DNA of 64,000 nt from contig NZ_AAYC01000003.1 in the NCBI RefSeq assembly GCF_000169455.1, positions 186,001 to 250,000 on the forward strand, read 5' to 3'. Numbering within the stretch: the stretch's first letter is position 1; each line of letters begins with the position of its first letter. Positions 1-6,796 of this stretch are shown here, piece by piece. Origin of the DNA: Roseobacter sp. SK209-2-6 (GTDB lineage Bacteria > Pseudomonadota > Alphaproteobacteria > Rhodobacterales > Rhodobacteraceae). Position numbers and translations under genes: made by a program. The notes under the pieces were generated by a model. The model had not been told where the DNA came from. It searched no databases and saw only the letters and a program-made list of their open reading frames with translations.

Positions 1-1
1 G

Positions 2-964
2 GCAAACGGGAAAACCCTCAAAGCTCTTCCAACATCTTTTCCGCCGACGAAGCTGACAAGCACGAACCCCCGATACAGAACCATTGGCGGGAGGTCCATT
101 GGCTCTGAAGCTGAAACCATTTCAAATAAGGAAATTATCCTTTCCTACGAGATCAACCATTTAAAGTTTTTCCCTAGCAAAACGACCCTTACCAGCTCAA
201 AAGATGGAGGCCGCACGTTTCGAAATCTGCCCACCGATAATTGGCCATCTTTTGAGGCGGCAATATCTGTTGAATCTGATTTTCTTTTTTTTGGCCAGCA
301 GGGTATTATTGTACGTGTGGACTCCAGTAAAAAAGGAGCTCTTTCTGCCCTACATATTGAAAATGGGACGCGTGGTGATAGCACGCTAGCTGATTTTCTT
401 GATAGTGAACTACCTAAGCATGTTCAAGGATGGCCACCTGTCCAAGGCGCTCGCCTTTCTCTCTCATTGATTGAGTCGCGTAGAGAGGTACTGACAGCCT
501 TAGGACGTGAAACACAGAAAAAACTTAATGCCCATTGGAATGAACCAGAACTATTAAAGCGAGAAGAGGTCAAACAAGCTTTCGAGGATTTTCTTGAGAC
601 CTGTAGAGGCAAAAACACCGATCCAGAATTGACCCAATCATGCCTCGAGGGTTGGCGTGTCCAACGTGACAATGAGGTTGATAATTGGTGGCGCACGCTA
701 GCAGTGCAGGTCCCTCCAGGCGTGCTCCTGCTCTTCCTACTGTCAACACTCAGCGCTCTTTATCGATACTCTTTGCGTATGTCTGGTTTTTATCATTCCC
801 GTGCTGATGCTTTAGAGCTTTTGCAAGCGGGGTTAGATGAAAAGCAGAAAGTCGCACTGACGGCGCTTGCAACGGATTTGGCAGCGGACAAAGTTGAGTT
901 TGGCAAGGCCAACACGCCGACGGATCAGGCTGTAGAACTAGCCAAAGCAATTTCTGGGAAGTAA
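2..964 (+). CDS. Asp-box (BNR-like) protein with C-terminal membrane segment, 5'-partial
   Basis: The reading frame is open from base 2, so the gene starts outside the window; an internal GTG at 317 is not needed as a start. The visible 320 residues contain a SSKDGGRTF stretch, which matches the Asp-box pattern S-x-D-x-G-x-T-F of beta-propellers, followed by FFGQQGIIVRV of strand-like character. A charged helical part comes next, then one strong hydrophobic segment (about VPPGVLLLFLLSTLSALYRY), then a hydrophilic tail. I infer a membrane-anchored propeller-type protein whose propeller lies mostly beyond the left edge. The function is not recognised. It converges on the NusG-like gene and lies at the phage-element edge, so it may be a phage cargo gene. 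Confidence 0.65.
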   Translation, partial: ANGKTLKALPTSFPPTKLTSTNPRYRTIGGRSIGSEAETISNKEIILSYEINHLKFFPSKTTLTSSKDGGRTFRNLPTDNWPSFEAAISVESDFLFFGQQGIIVRVDSSKKGALSALHIENGTRGDSTLADFLDSELPKHVQGWPPVQGARLSLSLIESRREVLTALGRETQKKLNAHWNEPELLKREEVKQAFEDFLETCRGKNTDPELTQSCLEGWRVQRDNEVDNWWRTLAVQVPPGVLLLFLLSTLSALYRYSLRMSGFYHSRADALELLQAGLDEKQKVALTALATDLAADKVEFGKANTPTDQAVELAKAISGK

Positions 965-1052
965 TTGCTTCTCATCACTCTCGTTACAAAGCCCAAGCTC
1001 TGCTTAGCTCGAATTTCAGGAACGGAATGCCCCACCTCCAAGGGGCCCAGGG

Positions 1053-1661
1053 CTACAACCTTTCCAACTGCTCCATGGATATCTGCGCCTCCCGCTCTCC
1101 CAGCAAGGGCACAAGGATCTTGGCAATCCCACCGTTAACCTCGGTCACATCCACGACCCAATCACACATTGGGCCATCATCCAGAATGCGCGCTTTGTCA
1201 CCGGGCCTGACCAGTTTGGCCGATTGTGCATCGGCATAGATCTTTTGAACGATCTTCGGCAGCTTCTTCATGGCGCGCATCTGCTCTTTTGGAACAGGCA
1301 GTGGACGGCCATTGTGGCCAACCACGCCAAGCACCTTGCCGTTTGAGCGGCGCTTCAGCAGATCCCAGGCTACCCTACGCTCTACGCAGCCAAAGACATA
1401 GCCAGGCGCGATCTTCTGGCGGTACTGGATCTTGCGCCGATGCCCGCGGGCCTGGTTGCGCCATGCTTTGTTGGTTGGCAACCACGCCTCAAGCACGCCC
1501 TCCTGATGCGCAAGCCATGTCTCTACCTCAAACTCTTTCATGGGCTGCACCTTGAGAACGAACCAGCGGTTGATCTTGCGCCCTTCCCTGTCCCGAAACT
1601 CTTCACCCATCAGCGCGCGACGCTCCTGCGCATCGATCTGCTGCCCAATCTCGTAGGTCAT
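1053..1661 (-). CDS. NusG/RfaH-family antitermination protein (phage type)
   Basis: The 202-residue product has an NGN-like core (RWFVLKVQPMKEFEVETWL, then an AWLP segment and APGYVFG, as in NusG proteins) and a C-terminal KOW-like region (LVRPGDKARILDDGP, then a hydrophobic strand and EREAQISMEQLERL). NusG paralogues bind RNA polymerase and modify pausing or termination. Copies in Rhodobacterales prophages usually sit at the end of the early operon. It is the last gene of the leftward operon here, which fits a role in switching on downstream late genes. The chromosomal housekeeping nusG is expected elsewhere. The start ATG at 1661 follows the damaged methyltransferase gene by 63 bp. Confidence 0.75.
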   Translation of the reverse strand: MTYEIGQQIDAQERRALMGEEFRDREGRKINRWFVLKVQPMKEFEVETWLAHQEGVLEAWLPTNKAWRNQARGHRRKIQYRQKIAPGYVFGCVERRVAWDLLKRRSNGKVLGVVGHNGRPLPVPKEQMRAMKKLPKIVQKIYADAQSAKLVRPGDKARILDDGPMCDWVVDVTEVNGGIAKILVPLLGEREAQISMEQLERL

Positions 1662-1724
1662 TGCCTGCCTCTTCTACTTTTCAGATTTCTTTGATCCGCT
1701 CCCCGGCAAACCCGGCGACCAGCC

Positions 1725-2042
1725 CTATGCTGCCCAGCGCCCAACGAATTCAGGGTTGCGGTGATAGCCGCGGCAGCGCTGATCAAAGAGATACCAAGCG
1801 GCATTGTCCTTGCCAGTGTTGGCAGAACCCGCGATCCACTTCACTCGGCCGACTGCCACATAGCGGCGCCACAGAGGACGAAACTTGGCAGACTGCAGGG
1901 TAAAGGCCCAGTCCGCATCAAACAGCAACCAGGTGGGCGCCATAGCGGCAAAGTGGTTGATCAATGGATGCAGCGCCACCGGATCAAAGGGGGTCCGATA
2001 GAGGTCATTCTTTCGGCGCTTGAAGTTGGATCGTTTGCCCAT
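1725..2042 (-). CDS. Phage methyltransferase-like protein with SAM-binding core missing
   Basis: This 105-residue protein begins like phage class I methyltransferases (GKRSNFKRRKNDLYRTPFDPV) and ends like their C-terminal part (PTWLLFDADWAF, VGRVKWIAGS, GKDNAAWYLFD). The region between, which in relatives carries the SAM-binding loop and the NPPW-type catalytic motif, is absent: the YRTPFDP segment runs straight into ALHPLINHF. Frame is kept, so this looks like an in-frame internal deletion of roughly 80-100 residues rather than a frameshift. Catalysis is not expected. The family comparison is from memory of the family style, not from a search. It sits 3 bp downstream of the DUF1064 gene in the same operon. 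Confidence 0.55.
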   Translation of the reverse strand: MGKRSNFKRRKNDLYRTPFDPVALHPLINHFAAMAPTWLLFDADWAFTLQSAKFRPLWRRYVAVGRVKWIAGSANTGKDNAAWYLFDQRCRGYHRNPEFVGRWAA

Positions 2043-2045
2043 GGG

Positions 2046-2462
2046 CTACCCCCTGGCCTTGGTGACAAGGATCTCCATCCCCTGGGCCGCAAGGATCGCT
2101 TTCTTGAGCTTGAACACATCCGTTTCATGCCCTTTGCGGTCTTCAATCACCGTGATGCCCAGCGCGTTGTCGACATAGACGAAATCAGCCTTATAAATCC
2201 GCTGCCTTTCGCCGCTGTCTGTCATAATTGGGCCGTTCCGCCCTATCAGCCCGATATCTACCTGACGGCGCAAACCACAGATCTGGCCAGCCAGCTGCAA
2301 CAGCTTCAGCTCTTCCCAGCGTTCCGCTTCGGTCTTGCTGTCATGGGTGATGCCGTCTGCCGTGGTGGTGCGCTGGGCGCCACGGACCCTGCGTTTATCT
2401 CCCCCCTGCCCTTTGGCGAGATGTGCATCACGATACTGCTCTGCGGTCATGCGTTCTGTCAT
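2046..2462 (-). CDS. DUF1064 family phage protein (predicted PD-(D/E)XK-like fold)
   Basis: The 138-residue product shows the DUF1064 pattern: GITHDSKTEAERWEELKLLQLAGQI, then VDIGL, then YKADFVYVDNALGITVIEDRKGHETDVFKLKKAIL. The conserved E, D and ExxKG residues resemble the active-site strand and helix of PD-(D/E)XK nucleases, so a nuclease role in phage DNA processing is plausible but unproven for the family. It lies 3 bp after the GapR gene and 3 bp before the methyltransferase remnant, in the leftward early operon. Confidence 0.8.
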   Translation of the reverse strand: MTERMTAEQYRDAHLAKGQGGDKRRVRGAQRTTTADGITHDSKTEAERWEELKLLQLAGQICGLRRQVDIGLIGRNGPIMTDSGERQRIYKADFVYVDNALGITVIEDRKGHETDVFKLKKAILAAQGMEILVTKARG

Positions 2463-2465
2463 GGC

Positions 2466-2732
2466 TCACATGCCCAGCGCTTCTTTGTACATCTCCAGCA
2501 CCGCCTCTTCTTCGGCAATGTCGTCTTTGTCGCGCTTGCGCTGGGCAATCACCAAGCGAATGACTTTGGTGTCATAGCCACGCCCCTTGGCCTCAGCCAT
2601 GACCTCCTTCATCTGTTCAGCGATATCCTTCTTCTCCGCATCCAGGCGTTCAAAGCGCTCGATGAACTGGCGCAGCTCTCCTGCCGTGACGCGGTAGTTT
2701 TCGCTTTTCTCTTCTTCGGTCAGATCAGTCAT
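2466..2732 (-). CDS. GapR/DUF2312 family DNA-binding protein
   Basis: The chosen 88-residue start (MTDLTEEEKSENYRVTAGEL) gives the usual length of DUF2312 proteins; a longer open frame back to 2822 overlaps mazG heavily and is not needed. The LRQFIERFERLDAEKKDIAEQMKEV helix and the GYDTKVIRLVIAQRKRD segment are characteristic of GapR, which in Caulobacter clamps overtwisted DNA ahead of replication forks. The phage copy may assist replication or transcription of the element. The start overlaps the mazG stop by 8 bp, implying translational coupling. Confidence 0.8.
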   Translation of the reverse strand: MTDLTEEEKSENYRVTAGELRQFIERFERLDAEKKDIAEQMKEVMAEAKGRGYDTKVIRLVIAQRKRDKDDIAEEEAVLEMYKEALGM

Positions 2733-3324
2733 TTCGCAGCGCTCCCGATGGCGGACGTCGCGCAGTTTCAAACCGCGTAGCCATTCCATACCTTTCAGAG
2801 GTCTTGTTGAACTTGGCAGCAACCGCCTGCCCCAGATCTATGCCCAGGGTTTCGCTAATACCGGACAGGGACGCGAGAACTCTGCTCATGCATTGAATTA
2901 CATGTTCACGCGGCTTCAGTTCGTCGCCTTCGGCGGACATCGCTGCCAAGAGCAGAAAAGCCGCAAACGAAAGATCGCCAACCATGTTATCCAGGATCAA
3001 CGCTTGTTCCATTACAGGCTGAACGGATTGGGACGCCTGCAGCTCGACACTTGGAGCGAATTCATCGGGCCCACATTTGATCTCATTCGCCAATAGATCC
3101 AGCGCGATCATGGTATCACCCAGCTCCTCCGCAACGTCCTGTAGATCAAGCGTGCTGCCAGCAATGCCACGCCTTGCGCGCTCCAGCTTCTTGATGGCGC
3201 CCATCACCTCGCCTGCCTCGTCAGCCACTTCCAGCGCGCGAAAGGCTAGATCCGCCTCTTCATTGCCGGGCCATTCCATCTGGCGGACAACATTGGCGAT
3301 GCGGAGTTGTTCGAAATCAATCAT
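2725..3324 (-). CDS. MazG-like nucleotide pyrophosphohydrolase
   Basis: The 199-residue product carries the MazG-type metal-binding helices: ALEVADEAGEVMGAIKKLE and later DVAEELGDTMIALDLL, matching E-x2-E ... E-x2-D spacing. Such enzymes hydrolyse nucleoside triphosphates to monophosphates; phage copies are thought to adjust nucleotide or alarmone pools in the host. The C-terminal part (residues about 95-199) is unfamiliar but contains a second helical stretch. Its ATG shares an ATGA overlap with the preceding small gene and its 3' end overlaps the gapR start, so it is embedded in a tightly packed operon. Confidence 0.7.
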   Translation of the reverse strand: MIDFEQLRIANVVRQMEWPGNEEADLAFRALEVADEAGEVMGAIKKLERARRGIAGSTLDLQDVAEELGDTMIALDLLANEIKCGPDEFAPSVELQASQSVQPVMEQALILDNMVGDLSFAAFLLLAAMSAEGDELKPREHVIQCMSRVLASLSGISETLGIDLGQAVAAKFNKTSERYGMATRFETARRPPSGALRND

Positions 3325-3605
3325 CTGCGTTTCCCTTGCTTACTGGCTAACTGTTGCGCTGCGAATTTGAGGGCGCGGGCGATGTCACCAGCTACCGCGT
3401 CCCCTCCCGCCTCTAGGCGCAGCTGCTGTGTGCGCGCGCCTTCGATCTCATCCAGGCTGTTGAACCGGCGGCTAACAGGCGAAACGGTCATTCCGACCTT
3501 GCGGGGCGCCCTCACGATGCAATCGCCCAAGTCCTGATCCACGGTCACAACTGCCGCACCAAAGGCGATGCCATGGGCTTCTGGGTTCAGATGGGGTGAG
3601 GTCAT
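3321..3605 (-). CDS. Hypothetical phage protein, 94 aa
   Basis: The start at 3605 is chosen because its ATG forms an ATGA overlap with the stop of the upstream replication-type gene, and its own stop forms an ATGA overlap with mazG. The longer frame upstream would run into the neighbour. The sequence (MTSPHLNPEAHGIAFGAAVV) is soluble with no recognised domain; a central segment is rich in Arg and Ser and the C-terminus ends KQGKRR. Its place in the coupled operon is the only evidence of a role in early phage functions. Confidence 0.6.
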   Translation of the reverse strand: MTSPHLNPEAHGIAFGAAVVTVDQDLGDCIVRAPRKVGMTVSPVSRRFNSLDEIEGARTQQLRLEAGGDAVAGDIARALKFAAQQLASKQGKRR

Positions 3606-4843
3606 AGGTTTATCCCCGCTTCTCGGCATTGCTCAGCCGTCACCAGCCCGGCGGTGATGCACTCCCCCGCCGCATGGGCAGAGATGCTGCGAATGAGGAA
3701 AGTCTTGCCTGAGGTGATGTCAGCGGCCCGGCGGCGCAGGATCTCAGCGCGATCCACCTTTGCAGCGCGCTTTGGCACGAATTGCTCCCAGAACCCACCA
3801 GCAAAGAAATTCTGGCTGTACTTGATCCTGGATGGGTCGTGCCCCGCGGTGCGGCTGGCATAGGCCCGGATTGCGCCCAGCACTTCAGCTGGCACAGCGC
3901 CACCATCGATCACGGCTTTCACCGCCTCTTCGGTTTGCGACCAGCTGTCCTGCCGTGGGCACAGACGCCAAACCTCATCAAAGAAAGATCCAAAATCAAA
4001 ACCATCATGCGGGGCGTCAGCCGCGCAACTTGTTTGTTTTTCTTTTTGTTTGTTGTTCTTTCTTAAGGGGCCTGATTCACCGGCGGGCGGTTTTGACCGG
4101 CGGGCGGTTTTTTCAGGCTCCCGGTGAACGCCGTTCAGGGTCTCGGCACCGGGGGCCTGATTTTCAGGCTTACGGTTAGACGGCGCAGAAACTACATCTT
4201 GGGCCGCTTCGGGTCCGCCTCCCCCAACATCCTGTGCGCCGGGCTCATCGATGATTTCCCATTCCTGACCATCCAGGCGACCGCCTTCACCGCGCTTGGC
4301 GTGAATGACCAGATATCCGGACTCACGCAACTCGCGAATGATCTTCTGATACTTGTCGCGCCCACAGCCCAGGATCTCCATCGACTTCGCGCGATAGAAA
4401 ATCCAGTCCTCGCTGCATGACATGATGTAGCAAAGCATAAGCCTCGCCTCAGCAGAGAGGTTTGTGTTGCGAATGACGGAGTTCGGAATGGTCGAATACC
4501 CAGATCTTCGCCTAACCCTCACAGATTGGCTCATACCCTCACCTCCTGCCCGGCGACGGCTTGCGTGGTGCCCTACCAGCGCGCCACGCAGTGCTTCTCT
4601 ATTGATGCGGCCAGCCATGTAGGCAGCACGCACCTCTGCAGGATCAAACCCCGCCAGCCAGCAAATCCACCGGAAGTCCTTTCGCCCCTCCTGGAACCAC
4701 CTCTTTGCGCGGTCGCGTGTTTCGGCATAGCGCGCCACGGTGGAGGGAGAGGTTGCATCCAGCAACGCCAGAAACAGAACACTCTGAAACAGCAGTTTTT
4801 CCGGGGATGCTGATGAACAGGGGGATGGGGCCGCGGAATTCAT
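3602..4843 (-). CDS. Replication-type winged-helix phage protein, fused to an upstream small phage ORF
   Basis: The frame from the ATGA-type start at 4843 encodes 413 residues in two unrelated parts. Residues 1 to about 103 are a small helical phage protein (RAKRWFQEGRKDFRWICWLAGF region). Residues 104-413, starting MSQSVRVRRRSGYSTIPNSV, contain a winged-helix domain (LSAEARLMLCYIMSCSEDW, GCGRDKYQKIIRELRESGYL), a low-complexity linker and a C-terminal helical domain, resembling phage replication-initiation or DnaD-like proteins. An excellent Shine-Dalgarno (AGGAGGT, 4541-4547) lies 6 nt before the internal ATG at 4534, so the 310-residue C-terminal protein is probably made separately. Either the stop of the upstream gene was lost, giving an in-frame fusion, or both products are made. 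Confidence 0.65.
   Translation of the reverse strand: MNSAAPSPCSSASPEKLLFQSVLFLALLDATSPSTVARYAETRDRAKRWFQEGRKDFRWICWLAGFDPAEVRAAYMAGRINREALRGALVGHHASRRRAGGEGMSQSVRVRRRSGYSTIPNSVIRNTNLSAEARLMLCYIMSCSEDWIFYRAKSMEILGCGRDKYQKIIRELRESGYLVIHAKRGEGGRLDGQEWEIIDEPGAQDVGGGGPEAAQDVVSAPSNRKPENQAPGAETLNGVHREPEKTARRSKPPAGESGPLRKNNKQKEKQTSCAADAPHDGFDFGSFFDEVWRLCPRQDSWSQTEEAVKAVIDGGAVPAEVLGAIRAYASRTAGHDPSRIKYSQNFFAGGFWEQFVPKRAAKVDRAEILRRRAADITSGKTFLIRSISAHAAGECITAGLVTAEQCREAGINL
4541..4547 (-). promoter_or_regulatory. Strong internal Shine-Dalgarno before ATG 4534
   Basis: On the minus strand this reads AGGAGGT, 6 nt upstream of an in-frame ATG inside the longer frame. It suggests that the replication-type protein has its own start and that the upstream frame merges with it only because no stop separates them. 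Confidence 0.6.
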
Positions 4844-4884
4844 CGCCACCCCTCCCGCAGTTTGAGCAGGAAGAGTTTCAGGCG
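4840..4884. repeat. Imperfect 45-bp direct repeat, left copy
   Basis: The first 19 bp (TCATCGCCACCCCTCCCGC) are identical to 5395-5413, and the following 26 bp match at 18 positions. On the minus strand both copies encode LLKLREGWR followed by a stop that overlaps the next ATG. The two copies bracket a 0.5 kb piece containing an oppositely oriented zinc-ribbon gene. Confidence 0.85.
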
Positions 4885-4984
4885 CCCGTCAAAATCGAGA
4901 CCTTCGCAGGCAACCGGTGCTTGTATTAAGCACTGATTGCCTGCACCTTTCGCGGTAGTCCAACACGCAGCGAAAGGTATTTCT

Positions 4985-5293
4985 ATGTATGATGATTCAA
5001 CCATCGTAATCTCCGTTGAAGGAGAGCAGCACCCGGTTCTTTGCGGCCACTGTAAGCAGCGCATATCCACTCGGGGAAAAGGAAAACCGAAGAGCAAGAG
5101 CGATCCCATTGGATGCGCTCACTGTAACAACTGGGGCGGCCAGGATGAGGTGGCGAAGATAGCGATTGATTACGCGATGAGCCAGATTCAGTTGACTCTC
5201 AGCCGTGCCATGAAGGAAACCTTGGGAAACACAAAAGGCCTGAAGTTCGAGGGCCAAACTGTGCAAAACAAGCGATATAGGTTTGTCATCTAG
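4985..5293 (+). CDS. Small zinc-ribbon protein, inserted against the operon direction
   Basis: The 102-residue product has two CxxC pairs (VLCGHCKQR and IGCAHCNNW) separated by a Lys-rich loop, then a helical C-terminal half ending VQNKRYRFVI. The ATG at 4985 has AAAGG about 8 nt upstream; a longer frame to 4937 adds nothing recognisable. It points rightward inside a leftward operon and lies between the two copies of the 45-bp repeat, so it looks like a late-acquired cassette. I do not know its function; a zinc-ribbon nucleic-acid-binding protein is the simplest reading. Confidence 0.65.
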   Translation: MYDDSTIVISVEGEQHPVLCGHCKQRISTRGKGKPKSKSDPIGCAHCNNWGGQDEVAKIAIDYAMSQIQLTLSRAMKETLGNTKGLKFEGQTVQNKRYRFVI

Positions 5294-5398
5294 CTGCAGC
5301 CCAGAGACATCCAAATTGAGCTTGCCCCCTCTGGCTTCGAGCTCACGGCAAACGCTACAGGCCGCGAGAGCCTCATCAAGCTGCGGGTTCAAAATCAT
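4997..5398 (-). CDS. Probable truncated phage ORF (only N-terminus looks genuine)
   Basis: From the ATG at 5398 (ATGA overlap with the 30-residue ORF) about 40 residues look protein-like (MILNPQLDEALAACSVCREL, then a hydrophilic stretch). Beyond 5293 the frame is antisense to the zinc-ribbon gene and its composition becomes implausible. I read this as the 5' remnant of an operon gene cut by the cassette carrying the zinc-ribbon gene. The annotated length is simply the open frame. Confidence 0.3.
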   Translation of the reverse strand: MILNPQLDEALAACSVCRELEARGGKLNLDVSGLQLDDKPISLVLHSLALELQAFCVSQGFLHGTAESQLNLAHRVINRYLRHLILAAPVVTVSASNGIALALRFSFSPSGYALLTVAAKNRVLLSFNGDYDG

Positions 5399-5439
5399 CG
5401 CCACCCCTCCCGCAACTTAAGCAGGACGAGCTCAAAGCG
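5395..5439. repeat. Imperfect 45-bp direct repeat, right copy
   Basis: Partner of 4840-4884, with 37 of 45 positions identical by eye. It forms the 3' end of the 30-residue ORF at 5395-5487, including its ATGA junction with the next frame. Confidence 0.85.
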
Positions 5440-5487
5440 ATCCGCCCAGCGCGAATAGGCCCTTGAGATATTTCGAAGCCAAGTCAT
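5395..5487 (-). CDS. Tiny phage ORF, 30 aa
   Basis: It starts MTWLRNISRAY and ends LLKLREGWR. It is linked on both sides by ATGA overlaps (5484-5487 and 5395-5398), which is why I consider it translated. The basic, aromatic-rich helix has no recognised family. Its 3' end is the right copy of the 45-bp repeat, and a variant C-terminus (DGRLKLFLLKLREGWR) survives at 4840, so a related gene once stood there. Confidence 0.4.
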   Translation of the reverse strand: MTWLRNISRAYSRWADRFELVLLKLREGWR

Positions 5488-5618
5488 TTAGAACGGCTTC
5501 CGCTGGTGAATGCAGCCCATGCAGCTGCAGCTTTGGCCTGAAAGTAGTTGAGCCGAGCTTGGGCGCGACTGGCACGCATTTCATAAAACCTTGCAAGAAG
5601 GCGCAAACGCACACTCAT
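5484..5618 (-). CDS. Tiny phage ORF, 44 aa
   Basis: Starting MSVRLRLLARFYEMRASRAQ, it is a basic, Ala/Arg-rich predicted helix. The start overlaps the stop of the HTH gene at 5615 by ATGA, and its own stop overlaps the next start by ATGA. Small coupled genes of this kind are common in early phage operons. No function is known. Confidence 0.45.
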   Translation of the reverse strand: MSVRLRLLARFYEMRASRAQARLNYFQAKAAAAWAAFTSGSRSK

Positions 5619-5935
5619 TTTCCGCCCTCAAGTTTTTGGAACACTACTTCTGCGCCCGCCACGATCAGGACACTGACAACGACGCTAAGTGAGGCATCGT
5701 TTTCGCAGTTCAGCCAGTTTCCAACCTGACGCTCTGAGCAGCCCAGGGTTCTTGACGCCTCAGCACGCAGTTCTCTTTCGGATTGCGAGGGGAAGGCCAC
5801 CCAGAGCAGTTCAGCGAACCACTTTCGAGCTGATGCTCCAGTATCTTTCGTTTGGGCAAGATTTTTCCAACGCGCCACCATACAATTATGGCGAGCAGAG
5901 GGAATTTGCACTTGGTGGCAGGCTGTGTGACGCAT
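5615..5935 (-). CDS. Helix-turn-helix phage protein, 106 aa
   Basis: The central region reads AEASRTLGCSERQVGNWLNCENDAS, a clear HTH, followed by a hydrophobic C-terminal helix (VVVSVLIVAGAEVVFQKL). Similar phage proteins act as early-operon regulators or replication accessory factors. The ATG at 5935 overlaps the stop of the YdaS-like gene; a GTG three codons earlier (5938) is an alternative. It is the second gene of the leftward operon. Confidence 0.6.
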   Translation of the reverse strand: MRHTACHQVQIPSARHNCMVARWKNLAQTKDTGASARKWFAELLWVAFPSQSERELRAEASRTLGCSERQVGNWLNCENDASLSVVVSVLIVAGAEVVFQKLEGGK

Positions 5936-6183
5936 CACCTTCCCTCACTTATCGTTTGAATTACTTCTATTTTGAAGAAATGTTCTGGAAGGAGGTCTCG
6001 ACCTTGTTTGTGAGCGGCCAAGAGCAATACGCTTTGGAGGTCAGTAGGCACCAGCCCTCCGGTCCCCCCTCTATCTTTGGAATAGGCCCACCTGCGTACA
6101 CGACTTGGGTGCCTTCCAACCATCTTGGCCACGGCATTCACGCCGCCGCACCTTTCAATAACTGTAGCCGCTGGATTCAACAT
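5935..6183 (-). CDS. YdaS/Cro-like HTH regulator
   Basis: This 82-residue protein (MLNPAATVIERCGGVNAVAK, then MVGRHPSRVRRWAYSKDRGG and VPTDLQSVLLLAAHKQGRDL) has the layout of YdaS/Cro-type single-domain HTH proteins, where the G-GG-x-P segment ends in a helix lining the dimer. It is the first gene of the leftward operon and is divergent from the HTH gene at 6280. The 96-bp gap holds TTGCGA-N3-TCGCAA operators, so this is probably the Cro-like half of a two-repressor switch. Confidence 0.7.
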   Translation of the reverse strand: MLNPAATVIERCGGVNAVAKMVGRHPSRVRRWAYSKDRGGTGGLVPTDLQSVLLLAAHKQGRDLLPEHFFKIEVIQTISEGR

Positions 6184-6195
6184 GGCTCAATCTTA

Positions 6196-6269
6196 TTGCG
6201 ATTTTCGCAACTTTGGTCAAGAGAGATGTTGCGAAATACCCCATATACGCCAAGTTGCGATTATCGCAC
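6196..6269. promoter_or_regulatory. Divergent operator region of the element
   Basis: The gap between the YdaS-like and XRE-like genes contains a perfect palindrome TTGCGA-TTT-TCGCAA at 6196-6210, a half-site TTGCGA at 6229-6234, and a near-perfect palindrome TTGCGA-TTA-TCGCAC at 6255-6269. Three sites between divergent HTH genes recall the OR arrangement of lambdoid switches. Identical palindromes occur at 8403-8450. Confidence 0.8.
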
Positions 6270-6279
6270 TATGTAGATT

Positions 6280-6597
6280 ATGGAACTCATCGATAGAAAC
6301 TGGCTTCAGAGCCACCTGAAAGACAATCGTGGAGAGCAGGCGCGCCTAGCTCGCGAAACAGGTATTTCACCTGATAAGATCAGCAAGATTTTGAAGGGTG
6401 CCCGGCAAGTACAAGCTAACGAGGCACCTCTAATCTGGAAATTTTTCTATCCAGATCAGCCTCAGACGAGCCCCGAGGAAGTAAAAGAGTTGCTAGAATT
6501 ATGGAGTCGATTATCTCCGGAAGAGCGTGACTTCTTGCTAAAATCCGCAAAAGGTCTTCTCTCTCCACTGGATCCGAGCACCCATCGATCTTCCTGA
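6280..6597 (+). CDS. XRE-family phage repressor-like HTH protein
   Basis: The 105-residue product has an N-terminal HTH (EQARLARETGISPDKISKILKGARQ) followed by an acidic helical tail (SPEEVKELLELWSRLSPEERDFLLKSAKGL), which is frequent in small Rhodobacterales phage repressors and may mediate dimerisation. It has no LexA-like autoproteolysis domain. It is transcribed away from the leftward operon across a set of palindromic operators and is therefore the best candidate for the repressor that holds both operons silent. Confidence 0.7.
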   Translation: MELIDRNWLQSHLKDNRGEQARLARETGISPDKISKILKGARQVQANEAPLIWKFFYPDQPQTSPEEVKELLELWSRLSPEERDFLLKSAKGLLSPLDPSTHRSS

Positions 6598-6796
6598 GGG
6601 CTACAATAGCCTCCCGTACTTTCATGCTAAATCTTTCTGCCCATCATCGCATTTCTAAATTGAATTGCGCGTAAGCGTTTGCACGGAGCGAATACTCCTA
6701 AAACTACACAACGCTAGCCTGTGTCACTTTCTTGACAGCGTCCAATCCAGTCAACTAGAACGGTATCCATATTGAATATAAACATTGGTGAGCCGC

